Below are positions 33,473 through 41,828 of a stretch of 62,604 nucleotides of DNA, in pieces. The position numbers were made by a program, and so were the translations under genes. The DNA comes from Nitrospira sp. GTDB lineage: Bacteria > Nitrospirota > Nitrospiria > Nitrospirales > Nitrospiraceae. The notes beneath the pieces are model-generated. The model did no database searches, was not told where the DNA came from, and worked only from the letters and a program-made list of their open reading frames with translations. The stretch lies in NCBI GenBank assembly GCA_029194725.1, contig JARFXQ010000018.1, forward strand, positions 1 through 62,604, written 5' to 3'. Position 1 is the stretch's first letter, and every line of letters begins with the position of its first letter.

Positions 33473-34972
33473 ATGAATAAGATCGTCCTCATAGCGCTGC
33501 GTAGACCGTACACCTTTGTAGTGATGTCGATCCTCATCGTGCTGTTCGGAGGAATGACGATCCAGCACATGCCGACCGATGTCTTCCCGAATATCACGAT
33601 TCCCGTCACCTCCGTCGTCTGGATCTACTCCGGCCTCCTGCCCCAACAGGTGGAGGGCCGCATCACGTACCTGTTCGAGCGGTTCGTAACCGCGACCGTG
33701 GAAGGCATCAAGTACATGCACAGTCACTCGTACTACGGGAGCAGTATCACGAACATCTTTCTCCAGGACGGCGTGGATGTGGGGCGGGCCGAAGCGGATA
33801 TCATGGCCATTGCGCAGACGGTCGTGAAGGCGCTGCCGCCGGACATTTCTCCGCCCATGATCATGCGCCTCGCCCCCTCGTCGATCCCCGTGGCGATGTT
33901 GGAGGTGAGCTCCGATACGATGACGCCGGCGGAGCTCTATAACCTCGCCTACATGCGGATCCGTCCGCTGCTCGTGACCGTCAACGGTGCCATTCTGCCG
34001 CACCCCTATGGGGGCCAGGATATGCAGGTCATGGTCAACCTCGATCCCCAGAAAATGCTCGCGCGCAGCCTCACGCCGTCCGACATTCACAATGTACTCA
34101 TGAAGCAATATCGTGTGCTGCCCACCGGCGATATCAAGATCAACACGACGGATTGGATCGTCCAATCGAATGCGTCACCGCTGCAGATCGAGGAGTTCGC
34201 CAATATCCCGATCAAGCGGGAAGGTAATGCGTTCGTGTACCTGCGCGACGTGGCTTCGGTGCGCCTCATGGGTCGAGTTCAACAGAACGCGGTGCTCGTG
34301 AAGGGCAAACAGACCGTCATCATCGTCGTCATGAAGAGCACCGAGGCCTCGACCCTGGCGGTGGTGGATGGCATCAAGAAGATGATCCCCCGGGCCGAGC
34401 AGGTCGTCCCGGAGGGAGTGAAGATCCGGCTGCTGGACGACGCATCGACCTTCGTCAAGGATGCGATCTCCGACGTGCTGCATGAAATGCTGACTGCGGG
34501 TGCGCTGGTCGGCCTCATCGTCCTGCTGTTGCTCGGCTCCTGGCGGGCCACCGTCATTGTCTGGACTTCGATCCCGCTCTCCATCTTGACCGCGATCATC
34601 GGCCTGCACTGGCTGGAGGAGACGATCAACGTCATGACCTTGGGAGGCTTGGCTCTGGCCGTCGGCATTCTTGTCGATGATGCGACCGTGATGATCGAAA
34701 ACATCGATCGACATCTCGAGATGGGCAAGCCGCTGGAACAGGCCATCATCGACGCCGCCAACCAGATCGTCGTCCCGACACTCGTCGCCACCCTGTGCAT
34801 CGCCATTGCCTGGCTCCCGCTCTTCGGGCTCACCGGCGCTTCCGGGTATCTGTTTAAGCCCATGGCGGAGGCCGTCATGATCGCGATGATCGCGTCCTTT
34901 ATCCTGTCGCGCACATTGGTGCCGACCATGGCCAAATACATGATGAAGAGTCACCATGTCGCAACCGCATAA
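33473..34972 (+). CDS. RND permease, N-terminal half, copy 1 (499 aa)
   Basis: Corresponds to the first half of an RND efflux permease: TM1 (RRPYTFVVMSILIVLF), the first periplasmic loop and TM2-6. It stops at TAA right after the last helix of this half (TLVPTMAKYMMKSHHVATA). The proton-relay helix reads LVDDATVMIEN with Asp402 and Asp403. GAGGG lies eight bases before ATG 33473. It is followed by a 29-codon stub of the C-terminal half (34956-35045) and then by a second N-terminal half. Alone it cannot be a complete pump protomer. Confidence 0.85.
   Translation: MNKIVLIALRRPYTFVVMSILIVLFGGMTIQHMPTDVFPNITIPVTSVVWIYSGLLPQQVEGRITYLFERFVTATVEGIKYMHSHSYYGSSITNIFLQDGVDVGRAEADIMAIAQTVVKALPPDISPPMIMRLAPSSIPVAMLEVSSDTMTPAELYNLAYMRIRPLLVTVNGAILPHPYGGQDMQVMVNLDPQKMLARSLTPSDIHNVLMKQYRVLPTGDIKINTTDWIVQSNASPLQIEEFANIPIKREGNAFVYLRDVASVRLMGRVQQNAVLVKGKQTVIIVVMKSTEASTLAVVDGIKKMIPRAEQVVPEGVKIRLLDDASTFVKDAISDVLHEMLTAGALVGLIVLLLLGSWRATVIVWTSIPLSILTAIIGLHWLEETINVMTLGGLALAVGILVDDATVMIENIDRHLEMGKPLEQAIIDAANQIVVPTLVATLCIAIAWLPLFGLTGASGYLFKPMAEAVMIAMIASFILSRTLVPTMAKYMMKSHHVATA
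33656..34493 (+). repeat. 838-bp direct repeat within the two RND N-terminal halves, copy 1
   Basis: By eye, identical to 35225-36062 (offset 1569), while the flanking 5' and 3' parts of the two genes differ at many positions. This points to recent tandem duplication followed by divergence of the ends, or to gene conversion of the middle. Confidence 0.8.
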
Positions 34973-35045
34973 AGACCAACTGCACGGACAAGCCGGAGCG
35001 GAGTCGTCGCGGAAGTGGGTAACCAACGTCGAAGGTGAAGGATGA
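34956..35045 (+). pseudogene. Stub of the RND C-terminal half (29 codons)
   Basis: Begins ATG TCG CAA CCG CAT, the same as the intact C-half gene at 36525, and encodes MSQPHKDQLHGQAGAESS before running into unrelated codons and stopping at TGA 35043-35045. It marks the junction of the tandem duplication that left two N-terminal halves but one C-terminal half. The next start overlaps its stop as ATGA. Confidence 0.7.
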
Positions 35046-36541
35046 AACAAATCGTCGCAATAGCTCTACGCAGACCGTACACCTTTGTGGTGATGTCGAT
35101 CCTCATCGTGCTGTTCGGAGGAATGACGATCCAGCACATGCCGACCGATGTCTTACCGAATATCTTGATTCCCGTCACCTCCGTCGTGTGGATCTACTCC
35201 GGCCTCTTGCCCCAACAGGTGGAAGGCCGCATCACGTACCTGTTCGAGCGGTTCGTAACCGCGACCGTGGAAGGCATCAAGTACATGCACAGTCACTCGT
35301 ACTACGGGAGCAGTATCACGAACATCTTTCTCCAGGACGGCGTGGATGTGGGGCGGGCCGAAGCGGATATCATGGCCATTGCGCAGACGGTCGTGAAGGC
35401 GCTGCCGCCGGACATTTCTCCGCCCATGATCATGCGCCTCGCCCCCTCGTCGATCCCCGTGGCGATGTTGGAGGTGAGCTCCGATACGATGACGCCGGCG
35501 GAGCTCTATAACCTCGCCTACATGCGGATCCGTCCGCTGCTCGTGACCGTCAACGGTGCCATTCTGCCGCACCCCTATGGGGGCCAGGATATGCAGGTCA
35601 TGGTCAACCTCGATCCCCAGAAAATGCTCGCGCGCAGCCTCACGCCGTCCGACATTCACAATGTACTCATGAAGCAATATCGTGTGCTGCCCACCGGCGA
35701 TATCAAGATCAACACGACGGATTGGATCGTCCAATCGAATGCGTCACCGCTGCAGATCGAGGAGTTCGCCAATATCCCGATCAAGCGGGAAGGTAATGCG
35801 TTCGTGTACCTGCGCGACGTGGCTTCGGTGCGCCTCATGGGTCGAGTTCAACAGAACGCGGTGCTCGTGAAGGGCAAACAGACCGTCATCATCGTCGTCA
35901 TGAAGAGCACCGAGGCCTCGACCCTGGCGGTGGTGGATGGCATCAAGAAGATGATCCCCCGGGCCGAGCAGGTCGTCCCGGAGGGAGTGAAGATCCGGCT
36001 GCTGGACGACGCATCGACCTTCGTCAAGGATGCGATCTCCGACGTGCTGCATGAAATGCTGATCGCCGGCGCGCTGGTCGGCCTCATCGTCCTGCTGTTG
36101 CTCGGCTCCTGGCGGGCCACCGTCATTGTCTGGACTTCGATCCCGCTCTCCATCTTGACCGCGATCATCGGCCTGCACTGGCTGGAGGAGTCGATCAACG
36201 TCATGACCTTGGGGGGCCTGGCCTTGGCGGTCGGCATCCTCGTGGATAATGCGATTGTGATGATCGAAAACATCGATCGTCACCTCGAGATGGGCAAGCG
36301 GTTGGAACAGGCCATCATCGACGCCGCCAACCAGATCGTCGTTCCGACACTCGTCGCCACCCTGTGCATCGCCATTGCCTGGCTCCCGCTCTTCGGGCTC
36401 ACCGGTAGTTCCGGCTATCTGTTTAAGCCCATGGCGGAGGCCGTCATGATCGCGATGCTCGCATCCTTCATCCTTTCGTTCACCCTAGTGCCCACCATGG
36501 CCAAATATATGATGAGGAGTCACCATGTCGCAACCGCATGA
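35042..36541 (+). CDS. RND permease, N-terminal half, copy 2 (499 aa)
   Basis: Same length and layout as the copy at 33473 and nearly identical in protein. The proton-relay helix differs: LVDNAIVMIEN, with Asn at 403, as in the intact permease at 45685. It ends TGA 36539-36541, where copy 1 has TAA at the matching codon. The C-terminal-half gene starts 17 bases before this stop with its own ribosome-binding site. This copy probably pairs with that half to make a two-chain RND protomer. Confidence 0.88.
   Translation: MKQIVAIALRRPYTFVVMSILIVLFGGMTIQHMPTDVLPNILIPVTSVVWIYSGLLPQQVEGRITYLFERFVTATVEGIKYMHSHSYYGSSITNIFLQDGVDVGRAEADIMAIAQTVVKALPPDISPPMIMRLAPSSIPVAMLEVSSDTMTPAELYNLAYMRIRPLLVTVNGAILPHPYGGQDMQVMVNLDPQKMLARSLTPSDIHNVLMKQYRVLPTGDIKINTTDWIVQSNASPLQIEEFANIPIKREGNAFVYLRDVASVRLMGRVQQNAVLVKGKQTVIIVVMKSTEASTLAVVDGIKKMIPRAEQVVPEGVKIRLLDDASTFVKDAISDVLHEMLIAGALVGLIVLLLLGSWRATVIVWTSIPLSILTAIIGLHWLEESINVMTLGGLALAVGILVDNAIVMIENIDRHLEMGKRLEQAIIDAANQIVVPTLVATLCIAIAWLPLFGLTGSSGYLFKPMAEAVMIAMLASFILSFTLVPTMAKYMMRSHHVATA
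35225..36062 (+). repeat. 838-bp direct repeat within the two RND N-terminal halves, copy 2
   Basis: Matches 33656-34493 without a difference that could be seen by eye. Confidence 0.8.
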
Positions 36542-38225
36542 AGACCAACCGCACGGACAAGCCGGAGCGGAACAATCGTCGAATATCTTCGTCCGCTTTC
36601 AGAAGAAGTTCGAGCGCCGCTTCAACCAGTTTCGCGATCGCTACGGCGCCTTGTTGGAATGGGCGATCGCTAGTCGTCGCACCTTCGTCACCGTTTCGCT
36701 CGCCATCGCGATGGCCTCGATGGCCCTGTTCTTCTTCCTCGGTCGCGACTATTTTCCGGAGATCCGGTCGGGCGTCATTCAGATGCATATGCGGGCGCCG
36801 CTCGGCACGCGCATTGAGGTGAGCGGACGCCTGGCCACGTTGGTGTCCTCCAGCATCGAAGAGCTGTTGCCCGATCAAGTCGAAAACATCGTCAGCAATT
36901 GCGGTCTGCCGGTCGGCCCACACAATCTCGCGTTCATTCCGACGCCGACGGTCGGCTCTCAGGATTGCGATTTGACGATCCTCTTGAAGGACGAAAAGTC
37001 CCCTGTATGGGAGTACCGGCAGATCGTCCGTAAGGGCTTGAAAGAGCGGTTCCCTGGCACTGAATTCACGTTTCAACCGTCCGATCTGACAGCCAAGATT
37101 CTCAATTTCGGCGCGCCCGCGCCGATCGATGTGCAGGTCAACGGCCCGGACATCTACGCCAGCTATGAGTTTGCCCGAAAATTGATGGACAAATATCGAG
37201 AGATCCCCGGTGCCACAGATGTGGTCATCCAGCAAACCATGCGCACACCGACCATGATGGTCGAAGGCGACCGCACGTTCGGACTCGGAGTCAATAGAAC
37301 TCTGTCGGACATGGCCGATAATTTATTGATGACGACCGCCGGGAGCCAGCAAGTGGATCAGGTCTATTGGCTCGATCCCTCAACCGGCATGTCGTATCTG
37401 ATCAATGTCTATACACCGCAACCGTTCATTAATAGCGTCAACAGTCTCAAGACCGTCCCGGTCGACTCAGGGAACGATACCACCACGAACGAGGTGCAAC
37501 TTCTCGGCAATCTAACCGATCTGTCGGTGGAGGGAACGCCGGGAGTGGTTACGCATGGCAATATCATGCCGCTCTTCGACATCTATGTCTCGGCCGAGGG
37601 ACGCGACCTCGGTGCCGTATTGGGAGACGTTGAAAAGGTTACAGAGAGTCTGAGGCACGAGAAGCCACGCACGGCTGAAATTGAAATCCACGGCCAAGCC
37701 GAGCTGATGCGGGATGCCTATTTCGAGCTGATCTTCGGGTTGCTCGCCGCAATCGTGCTGATCTATCTGTTGATCGTCGTCAATTTCCAATCCTGGCTCG
37801 ATCCCTTCATCATCATTACCGCTTTGCCCGGCGCTCTGGCGGGCATCGCTTGGGCTCTGTTCCTCACCCATACGAGGCTGTCGGAGCCGGCGCTGACCGG
37901 CGCGATCATGTGCATGGGCACAGGGACCGCCAATTCGATTCTCGTCGTGTCCTACGCGCGTGAGCGGCTCCAAGAGCACGGCGACGCAATACGGGCCGCG
38001 ATCGAATCCGGGGTGACCCGTTTCCGTCCTGTGCTCATGACTGCAGCGGCCATGATCATCGGGATGGTCCCCATGGCAACGGGGTATTCGCAGAACGCGC
38101 CGCTGGGTCGCGCCGTCATCGGCGGCTTGCTCATGGCCACGCTCTTCACCCTGTTTTTCGTACCGTGCGTGTATGCCATCATTTACAACCGGCGTATGGC
38201 TGCGCCACAGAAGGAGATCTCATGA
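36525..38225 (+). CDS. RND permease, C-terminal half (566 aa)
   Basis: Encodes the second half of an RND permease: TM7 (FVTVSLAIAMASMALFFFLG), the second periplasmic loop, and TM8-12 with LIYLLIVVNFQSWLDPFIII, NSILVVSYARERL and PVLMTAAAMIIGMVP. GAGGAG six bases before ATG 36525 supports separate translation, and the 17-base overlap with the N-half gene supports coupling. The intact permease of block 2 contains both halves in one chain joined by a His-rich linker; here the matching linker (MSQPHEDQPHGQ) is the new N-terminus. Forms the pump with MFP and OMF downstream. Confidence 0.88.
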   Translation: MSQPHEDQPHGQAGAEQSSNIFVRFQKKFERRFNQFRDRYGALLEWAIASRRTFVTVSLAIAMASMALFFFLGRDYFPEIRSGVIQMHMRAPLGTRIEVSGRLATLVSSSIEELLPDQVENIVSNCGLPVGPHNLAFIPTPTVGSQDCDLTILLKDEKSPVWEYRQIVRKGLKERFPGTEFTFQPSDLTAKILNFGAPAPIDVQVNGPDIYASYEFARKLMDKYREIPGATDVVIQQTMRTPTMMVEGDRTFGLGVNRTLSDMADNLLMTTAGSQQVDQVYWLDPSTGMSYLINVYTPQPFINSVNSLKTVPVDSGNDTTTNEVQLLGNLTDLSVEGTPGVVTHGNIMPLFDIYVSAEGRDLGAVLGDVEKVTESLRHEKPRTAEIEIHGQAELMRDAYFELIFGLLAAIVLIYLLIVVNFQSWLDPFIIITALPGALAGIAWALFLTHTRLSEPALTGAIMCMGTGTANSILVVSYARERLQEHGDAIRAAIESGVTRFRPVLMTAAAMIIGMVPMATGYSQNAPLGRAVIGGLLMATLFTLFFVPCVYAIIYNRRMAAPQKEIS

Positions 38226-39445
38226 TAACGACATCCATTAGGACACGTATCATCATTGGAATAGTCATTGTGTGTGGAGTCTACCTCGGCTATCGGATGC
38301 AGGAGACCAAGAGCGACGCAGCCTTGCTGCACAATAAGACGCTCGAAGACGCCGTCCCCACCGTCGCGGTCGTTTCTGCCAAGCCGCTTCCTGGGAGCGA
38401 GAGCATTGTGCTTCCCGGCAATATCGTCGGTTGGTACGAAGCGCCGATCTACGCGCGCGTCACGGGCTATGTGAAAATGTGGCACAAGGACTATGGTGAC
38501 ACGGTGAAGGCAGGCGATCTCCTCGCCGAAATCAGCACGCCGGATCTCGACGCTGAATTCCGGCAGGCCCATGCGGATTTGGAGTCCGAGCGCGCCAAGT
38601 ACAAACTCGCTGAGGTGACCGCGAATCGCTGGATCGCGCTGCGCCCCAATCACGCGGTCTCCGAGCAGTCGATCACGGTGCAGGAACAAAACATGAGAGC
38701 CCAAGGCGCGATGGTCAAGGCAGCGGAGCAAAAGGTCAAGAACATCGAAGCGTTCATCGGGTTCAAAAAGATCATCGCGCCATTTGACGGGGTCGTCATT
38801 CAGCGCAACATCAACGTCGGCGACCTGGTCAGTAAGGAGGGCAACCTCAGCACCCCCAATGCGAAGACTAACCTGTTTACAGTCGCCGTCGTCGATAAGT
38901 TGCGTCTCTTCGTCAGTGTGCCGGAGGCCTTCGGACCCTTTCTCCAACCGGGCTTGAAGGCAGACGTAACCGTGCCGCAATTGCCTCATCGGCATTTCAA
39001 CTTCGAATTTCTAACCGTCGCCAAGGGATTCGAAGTAGGTACCCGCACCGCGACCACGGTGTTCACGATTGAGAATGAGGACCGGGCGCTCTGGCCTGGC
39101 TCCTACGCGCAGGTCCATCTGACGGCACCGATCGACCGACAATCCTTCACGATGCCGTCCACTGCGTTGGTGTTCCAGGAGCGAGGCACGCAAGTGGCCG
39201 TAGTAACGGAGGATGATCGTATCCACCTGAAACCCATTAAAATCAGTAAACTCATGGATCAAATTGTCGAAGTTGAAGAAGGACTTTCAGCCAACGATCG
39301 CATCGTGAACAACCCGAGCGCCGCGTTGCTCGAAGGCAACAAAGTGCGCATCGTCACACCCACTGCCGGCTATGATCTCGTCACGGGAGAGAAGCCGGGA
39401 CCGGAAGCAGCTGCACCAAAGGAAGGATCAGCGTCGACCCTATGA
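38222..39445 (+). CDS. RND membrane-fusion (periplasmic adaptor) protein, block 1 (407 aa)
   Basis: Adaptor linking the RND permease to the outer-membrane channel. An N-terminal membrane anchor (residues 9-24) is followed by the lipoyl half-motifs (VPGN-like VLPGNIVGWYEAPIYARVTGYV and KIIAPFDGVVIQRNINVGD), an alpha-hairpin between them, and beta-barrel and membrane-proximal parts. ATG 38222 overlaps the permease stop as ATGA, with AAGGAG upstream. The ortholog in block 2 (48860) is clearly related but has diverged much more than the OMF copies. Confidence 0.9.
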   Translation: MITTSIRTRIIIGIVIVCGVYLGYRMQETKSDAALLHNKTLEDAVPTVAVVSAKPLPGSESIVLPGNIVGWYEAPIYARVTGYVKMWHKDYGDTVKAGDLLAEISTPDLDAEFRQAHADLESERAKYKLAEVTANRWIALRPNHAVSEQSITVQEQNMRAQGAMVKAAEQKVKNIEAFIGFKKIIAPFDGVVIQRNINVGDLVSKEGNLSTPNAKTNLFTVAVVDKLRLFVSVPEAFGPFLQPGLKADVTVPQLPHRHFNFEFLTVAKGFEVGTRTATTVFTIENEDRALWPGSYAQVHLTAPIDRQSFTMPSTALVFQERGTQVAVVTEDDRIHLKPIKISKLMDQIVEVEEGLSANDRIVNNPSAALLEGNKVRIVTPTAGYDLVTGEKPGPEAAAPKEGSASTL

Positions 39446-41094
39446 CAACATTACAGCCGATCGCTATAAGCGCCCGCGTACGAACGACGCGGGCACTGTC
39501 CAACTATCCGTTCAACTTGACATGGCGCTGCAGCATAGTGCTGATGGCGCTGCTGCTGTCGGCGTGCAGTGATTGGATGCCGCGGGCCAACCTGGCGCCG
39601 ACCTATGAGCCGCCGCAATACGTCGTACCGGAGACCTGGCATGGGTCCAGTCCCTTCGTGGAGGCCAAGCCGTCGGATACGGAGCTGCGCCCGGATTGGT
39701 GGAAAGCGTATAACGATCCGGTGCTGGATAAGCTCGTCGAACAGGCGATGGAGGCCAATCCGGATCTCCAGGCCGCCGCTGAGCGGTTCGTGCAGGCCCG
39801 CAACGTCATGATGAAGGCCCGGGCGCAATACCTGCCGCAGATCGGGATCGAGTTCGGCGGGTCGCACCAGCGCCAGTCGTTTGAGCGAATCTTTCGAGCC
39901 CCGGAGAGTCCGCTGCAGCAAGCTACGATGGAATTGGGCGGCCTGGCCTCCTGGGAGTACGATTTATGGTCGGCGCTCCGCAATACCGCCCAGATAGAGA
40001 CCTATCGCGCGCAAGAACGGGCCGCCGACTGGGGCCTCGCCCGCCTGAGCCTCCAAGCGGAGATCGGGGCGGACTATTTCTTCCTCCGGGGCTTCGACGC
40101 CCAGACGGCCATCTACGTGCAATCGATCGACCTCTACAAGAGCACGCTCGACCTCGTCAAATCTCAGTTTGCCGGCGCGATCGCGTCTGCCCTCGATGTG
40201 GCCCGCGTCGAATCGCTGTACTACAGTACCCAGACGAAACTGGCGCAGGTGCAAGCCCAACGCCAAGTGACGGAACAGGCGATCGCCATCCTCCTCAATG
40301 TGACGCCGAGCACGTTTACGATAGACCCGGTCAATGAGCTGCGGGTCGCCAGCTTTACGGTGCCGCGGGTTCTGCCTGCCACCTTGCTGGAGCGCCGGCC
40401 CGACATCGCGGGCAGTGAGCGTCGGATGGCTCAGGCCAGCCGCGCCGTCGGGATCGCCCGGGCCGCGTTTTTCCCCAACCTCGCGTTTCGTGCGGATGGC
40501 GGCTTTGAAGACGGCTTCAATCTGGTCAAGCTGGCCAATAGTTTCTGGGCCTATGGCGCCGCCGTGTCGCTCCCGGTGTTCCAAGGGGGCTATCGTCGCG
40601 CCCAGTTGAACCAGGCGTGGGCGGCCTATCGCGAAATGGAGGATCTGTACCGGTCGACCGTGCTCAACGCGTTTCGCGAGGTTGAGAACAATTTGACCCT
40701 GACGAACCGCCTGACCCTTGCGGCCGATCGGCAGGACGCCGCCGTGGGCGCGTATTTCAAAACGCAGAATCTCACCATGGAACTGTACCAGGGCGGCCTG
40801 GCGTCCAGCTTGGAAGTCATTTACGCCGAGCTGCAGACGCTGCTGGCACGCATCGACGCGGTGCAAATCAAGGCCGAACTGCTGCGCTCCTCCGTCGCCC
40901 TCGTCCGTGCGCTGGGCGGAGGGTGGAACCGCCAGCAATTGCCCTCGGACGACCAGATTCAACCGTTTGGGACGTTCCAATATGTCAAGATTGATAAATC
41001 GACGCCCGCCGGCGGGGCCGGCGGGATCATCAATGGGCATGCGGAGAATAACCATTTGTACAACGATCTGACCAAGCCCTCGGTGCGCCAATGA
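39442..41094 (+). CDS. NodT-family outer-membrane efflux lipoprotein, block 1 (550 aa)
   Basis: TolC-like outer-membrane factor with two OEP repeats. The N-terminus leads to a lipobox LLLSAC, so the channel is lipid-anchored, as is usual for NodT/OprM types. Typical blocks: DPVLDKLVEQAMEANPDLQAA, LERRPDIAGSERRMAQASRAVG, and SLPVFQGGYRRAQ. It overlaps the adaptor stop as ATGA. From 39592 to 40754 it appears identical at DNA level to the block 2 gene; the 5' end differs completely and the 3' end slightly (QQLPSDD against QLVPSDD). Confidence 0.92.
   Translation: MTTLQPIAISARVRTTRALSNYPFNLTWRCSIVLMALLLSACSDWMPRANLAPTYEPPQYVVPETWHGSSPFVEAKPSDTELRPDWWKAYNDPVLDKLVEQAMEANPDLQAAAERFVQARNVMMKARAQYLPQIGIEFGGSHQRQSFERIFRAPESPLQQATMELGGLASWEYDLWSALRNTAQIETYRAQERAADWGLARLSLQAEIGADYFFLRGFDAQTAIYVQSIDLYKSTLDLVKSQFAGAIASALDVARVESLYYSTQTKLAQVQAQRQVTEQAIAILLNVTPSTFTIDPVNELRVASFTVPRVLPATLLERRPDIAGSERRMAQASRAVGIARAAFFPNLAFRADGGFEDGFNLVKLANSFWAYGAAVSLPVFQGGYRRAQLNQAWAAYREMEDLYRSTVLNAFREVENNLTLTNRLTLAADRQDAAVGAYFKTQNLTMELYQGGLASSLEVIYAELQTLLARIDAVQIKAELLRSSVALVRALGGGWNRQQLPSDDQIQPFGTFQYVKIDKSTPAGGAGGIINGHAENNHLYNDLTKPSVRQ
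39592..40754 (+). repeat. 1163-bp identical block in the two OMF genes, copy 1
   Basis: Matches 50247-51409 (offset 10655) without a visible difference, although the adaptor and permease genes upstream in the two blocks have diverged strongly. This is the footprint of gene conversion or recent exchange. Confidence 0.85.
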
Positions 41095-41325
41095 GGTTTT
41101 GCACCTGCGGCCGGCCCGGACGGAGAAGAGGAGCAGAATCGATGGTCAAGAACCTACGGTGGCGGGTGCGTGTGCGAAGAGGAGGCCGTCAACTACCGGC
41201 AGACCAACGCGACTGATCGGCGGAGTACCCAGGAGCGTGACCGCTATCCGTATGATGGAGAGACCACGGGCACGTATGGTGATCCGCTGACCCAGGAATT
41301 GAGCCGTGACCTGTCACTGAGATAG
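41095..41325 (+). pseudogene. Remnant open frame after the OMF gene, block 1 (76 codons)
   Basis: Directly after the OMF stop the same frame stays open to TAG 41323-41325 and has protein-like composition: EEAVNYRQTNATDRRSTQERDR, then PYDG, and a final DPLTQELSRDLSLR. It has no ATG and no ribosome-binding site. The equivalent region of block 2 keeps the same end (DPLTQELSRDLSLR) but is broken by stops and a frame change. Either an eroded small gene or a lost C-terminal extension. Confidence 0.4.
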
Positions 41326-41499
41326 AGGGTTGATCGGAAGCCTCGCTCGTTGGATTCGGAAGGAGGCTGATCGTCAGAGGATGATCTTTCGCAGAAGAAA
41401 AGCGTGAGTGCATTCAACGAGCGCTCCGTTCGTCCTGAGGCTCTCGTAGGATGAACGGAGGTCTTGCTGCAGCCTGTTAGACGAAAGGGATGTGAACCG
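41326..41499 (+). promoter_or_regulatory. Leader of the PG0541-like gene, with a hairpin and an inserted repeat
   Basis: A hairpin AGCCTC/GAGGCT beginning near 41341 is also found before the block 2 copy (there GGCCTC/GAGGCT, G-T wobble kept). Compared with block 2 there is extra sequence at 41373-41476 that includes the REP-like palindrome 41424-41460. Confidence 0.5.
41373..41476. mobile_element. REP/MITE-like insertion (partial copy, inverted relative to 22929)
   Basis: Includes CTCCGTTC ... GAACGGAG (41424-41460), which is the reverse complement of 22951-22987 with one change, followed by GCAGCCTGTTAG, the matching terminal repeat. The corresponding site before the block 2 gene (52025-52038) has only 14 bases, so about 104 bases were gained here or lost there. 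Confidence 0.6.
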
Positions 41500-41820
41500 A
41501 TGGATGGTACGCAAATGAGAACCCTCATCATTGTGGCTCGAGACTCGATGTTAGGAGATTTGGAGGAGCTCTTGGCACATAATGGGGTCAAGGCCTACAC
41601 CGTCCTGAGCAACGTTTTGGGGAAGGGGGTCTCGGGGCGAGTGTACGGGACCTTCCTGAATCCCGAAACCAATACGATCATTTTTGCGGTCCTTCCTTCC
41701 GACCATGCTGACCAGGCGGTCACGGCGTTGCAAACCCTGCACGCCACCCGCAAAGCCTCGTCCCAAGACACCCCGATCCCGCTCAAGGTGTTTTCCTTTC
41801 CTTGTGAAGAGCACGTGTAG
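41500..41820 (+). CDS. PG0541-family, PII-like transporter-associated protein, block 1 (106 aa)
   Basis: Small ferredoxin-like (PII-fold) protein of the type encoded beside RND efflux genes. Signatures: MRTLIIVARDSM, then GVKAYTVLSNVLGKGVSGRVYGTF (T-loop region), NTIIFAVLPSDHADQAVTALQTL, and a final PLKVFSFPCEEHV. Probably a regulator or ligand sensor for the pump; no ligand is known. Closest relative in the window is the 52063 gene (about 95 per cent identical by eye). ATG 41500 is in the same context as that copy. Confidence 0.78.
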   Translation: MDGTQMRTLIIVARDSMLGDLEELLAHNGVKAYTVLSNVLGKGVSGRVYGTFLNPETNTIIFAVLPSDHADQAVTALQTLHATRKASSQDTPIPLKVFSFPCEEHV

Positions 41821-41828
41821 GGTGAGGA

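Noticed and set aside
36525..36541. Programmed frameshift joining the RND halves
   Set aside because: A strong ribosome-binding site and ATG serve the second half, and no slippery heptamer was seen in the overlap.
41092..41094. OMF stop TGA as readthrough or selenocysteine codon
   Set aside because: The block 2 copy with the same TGA closes after 11 codons, and OMF proteins already end normally here.
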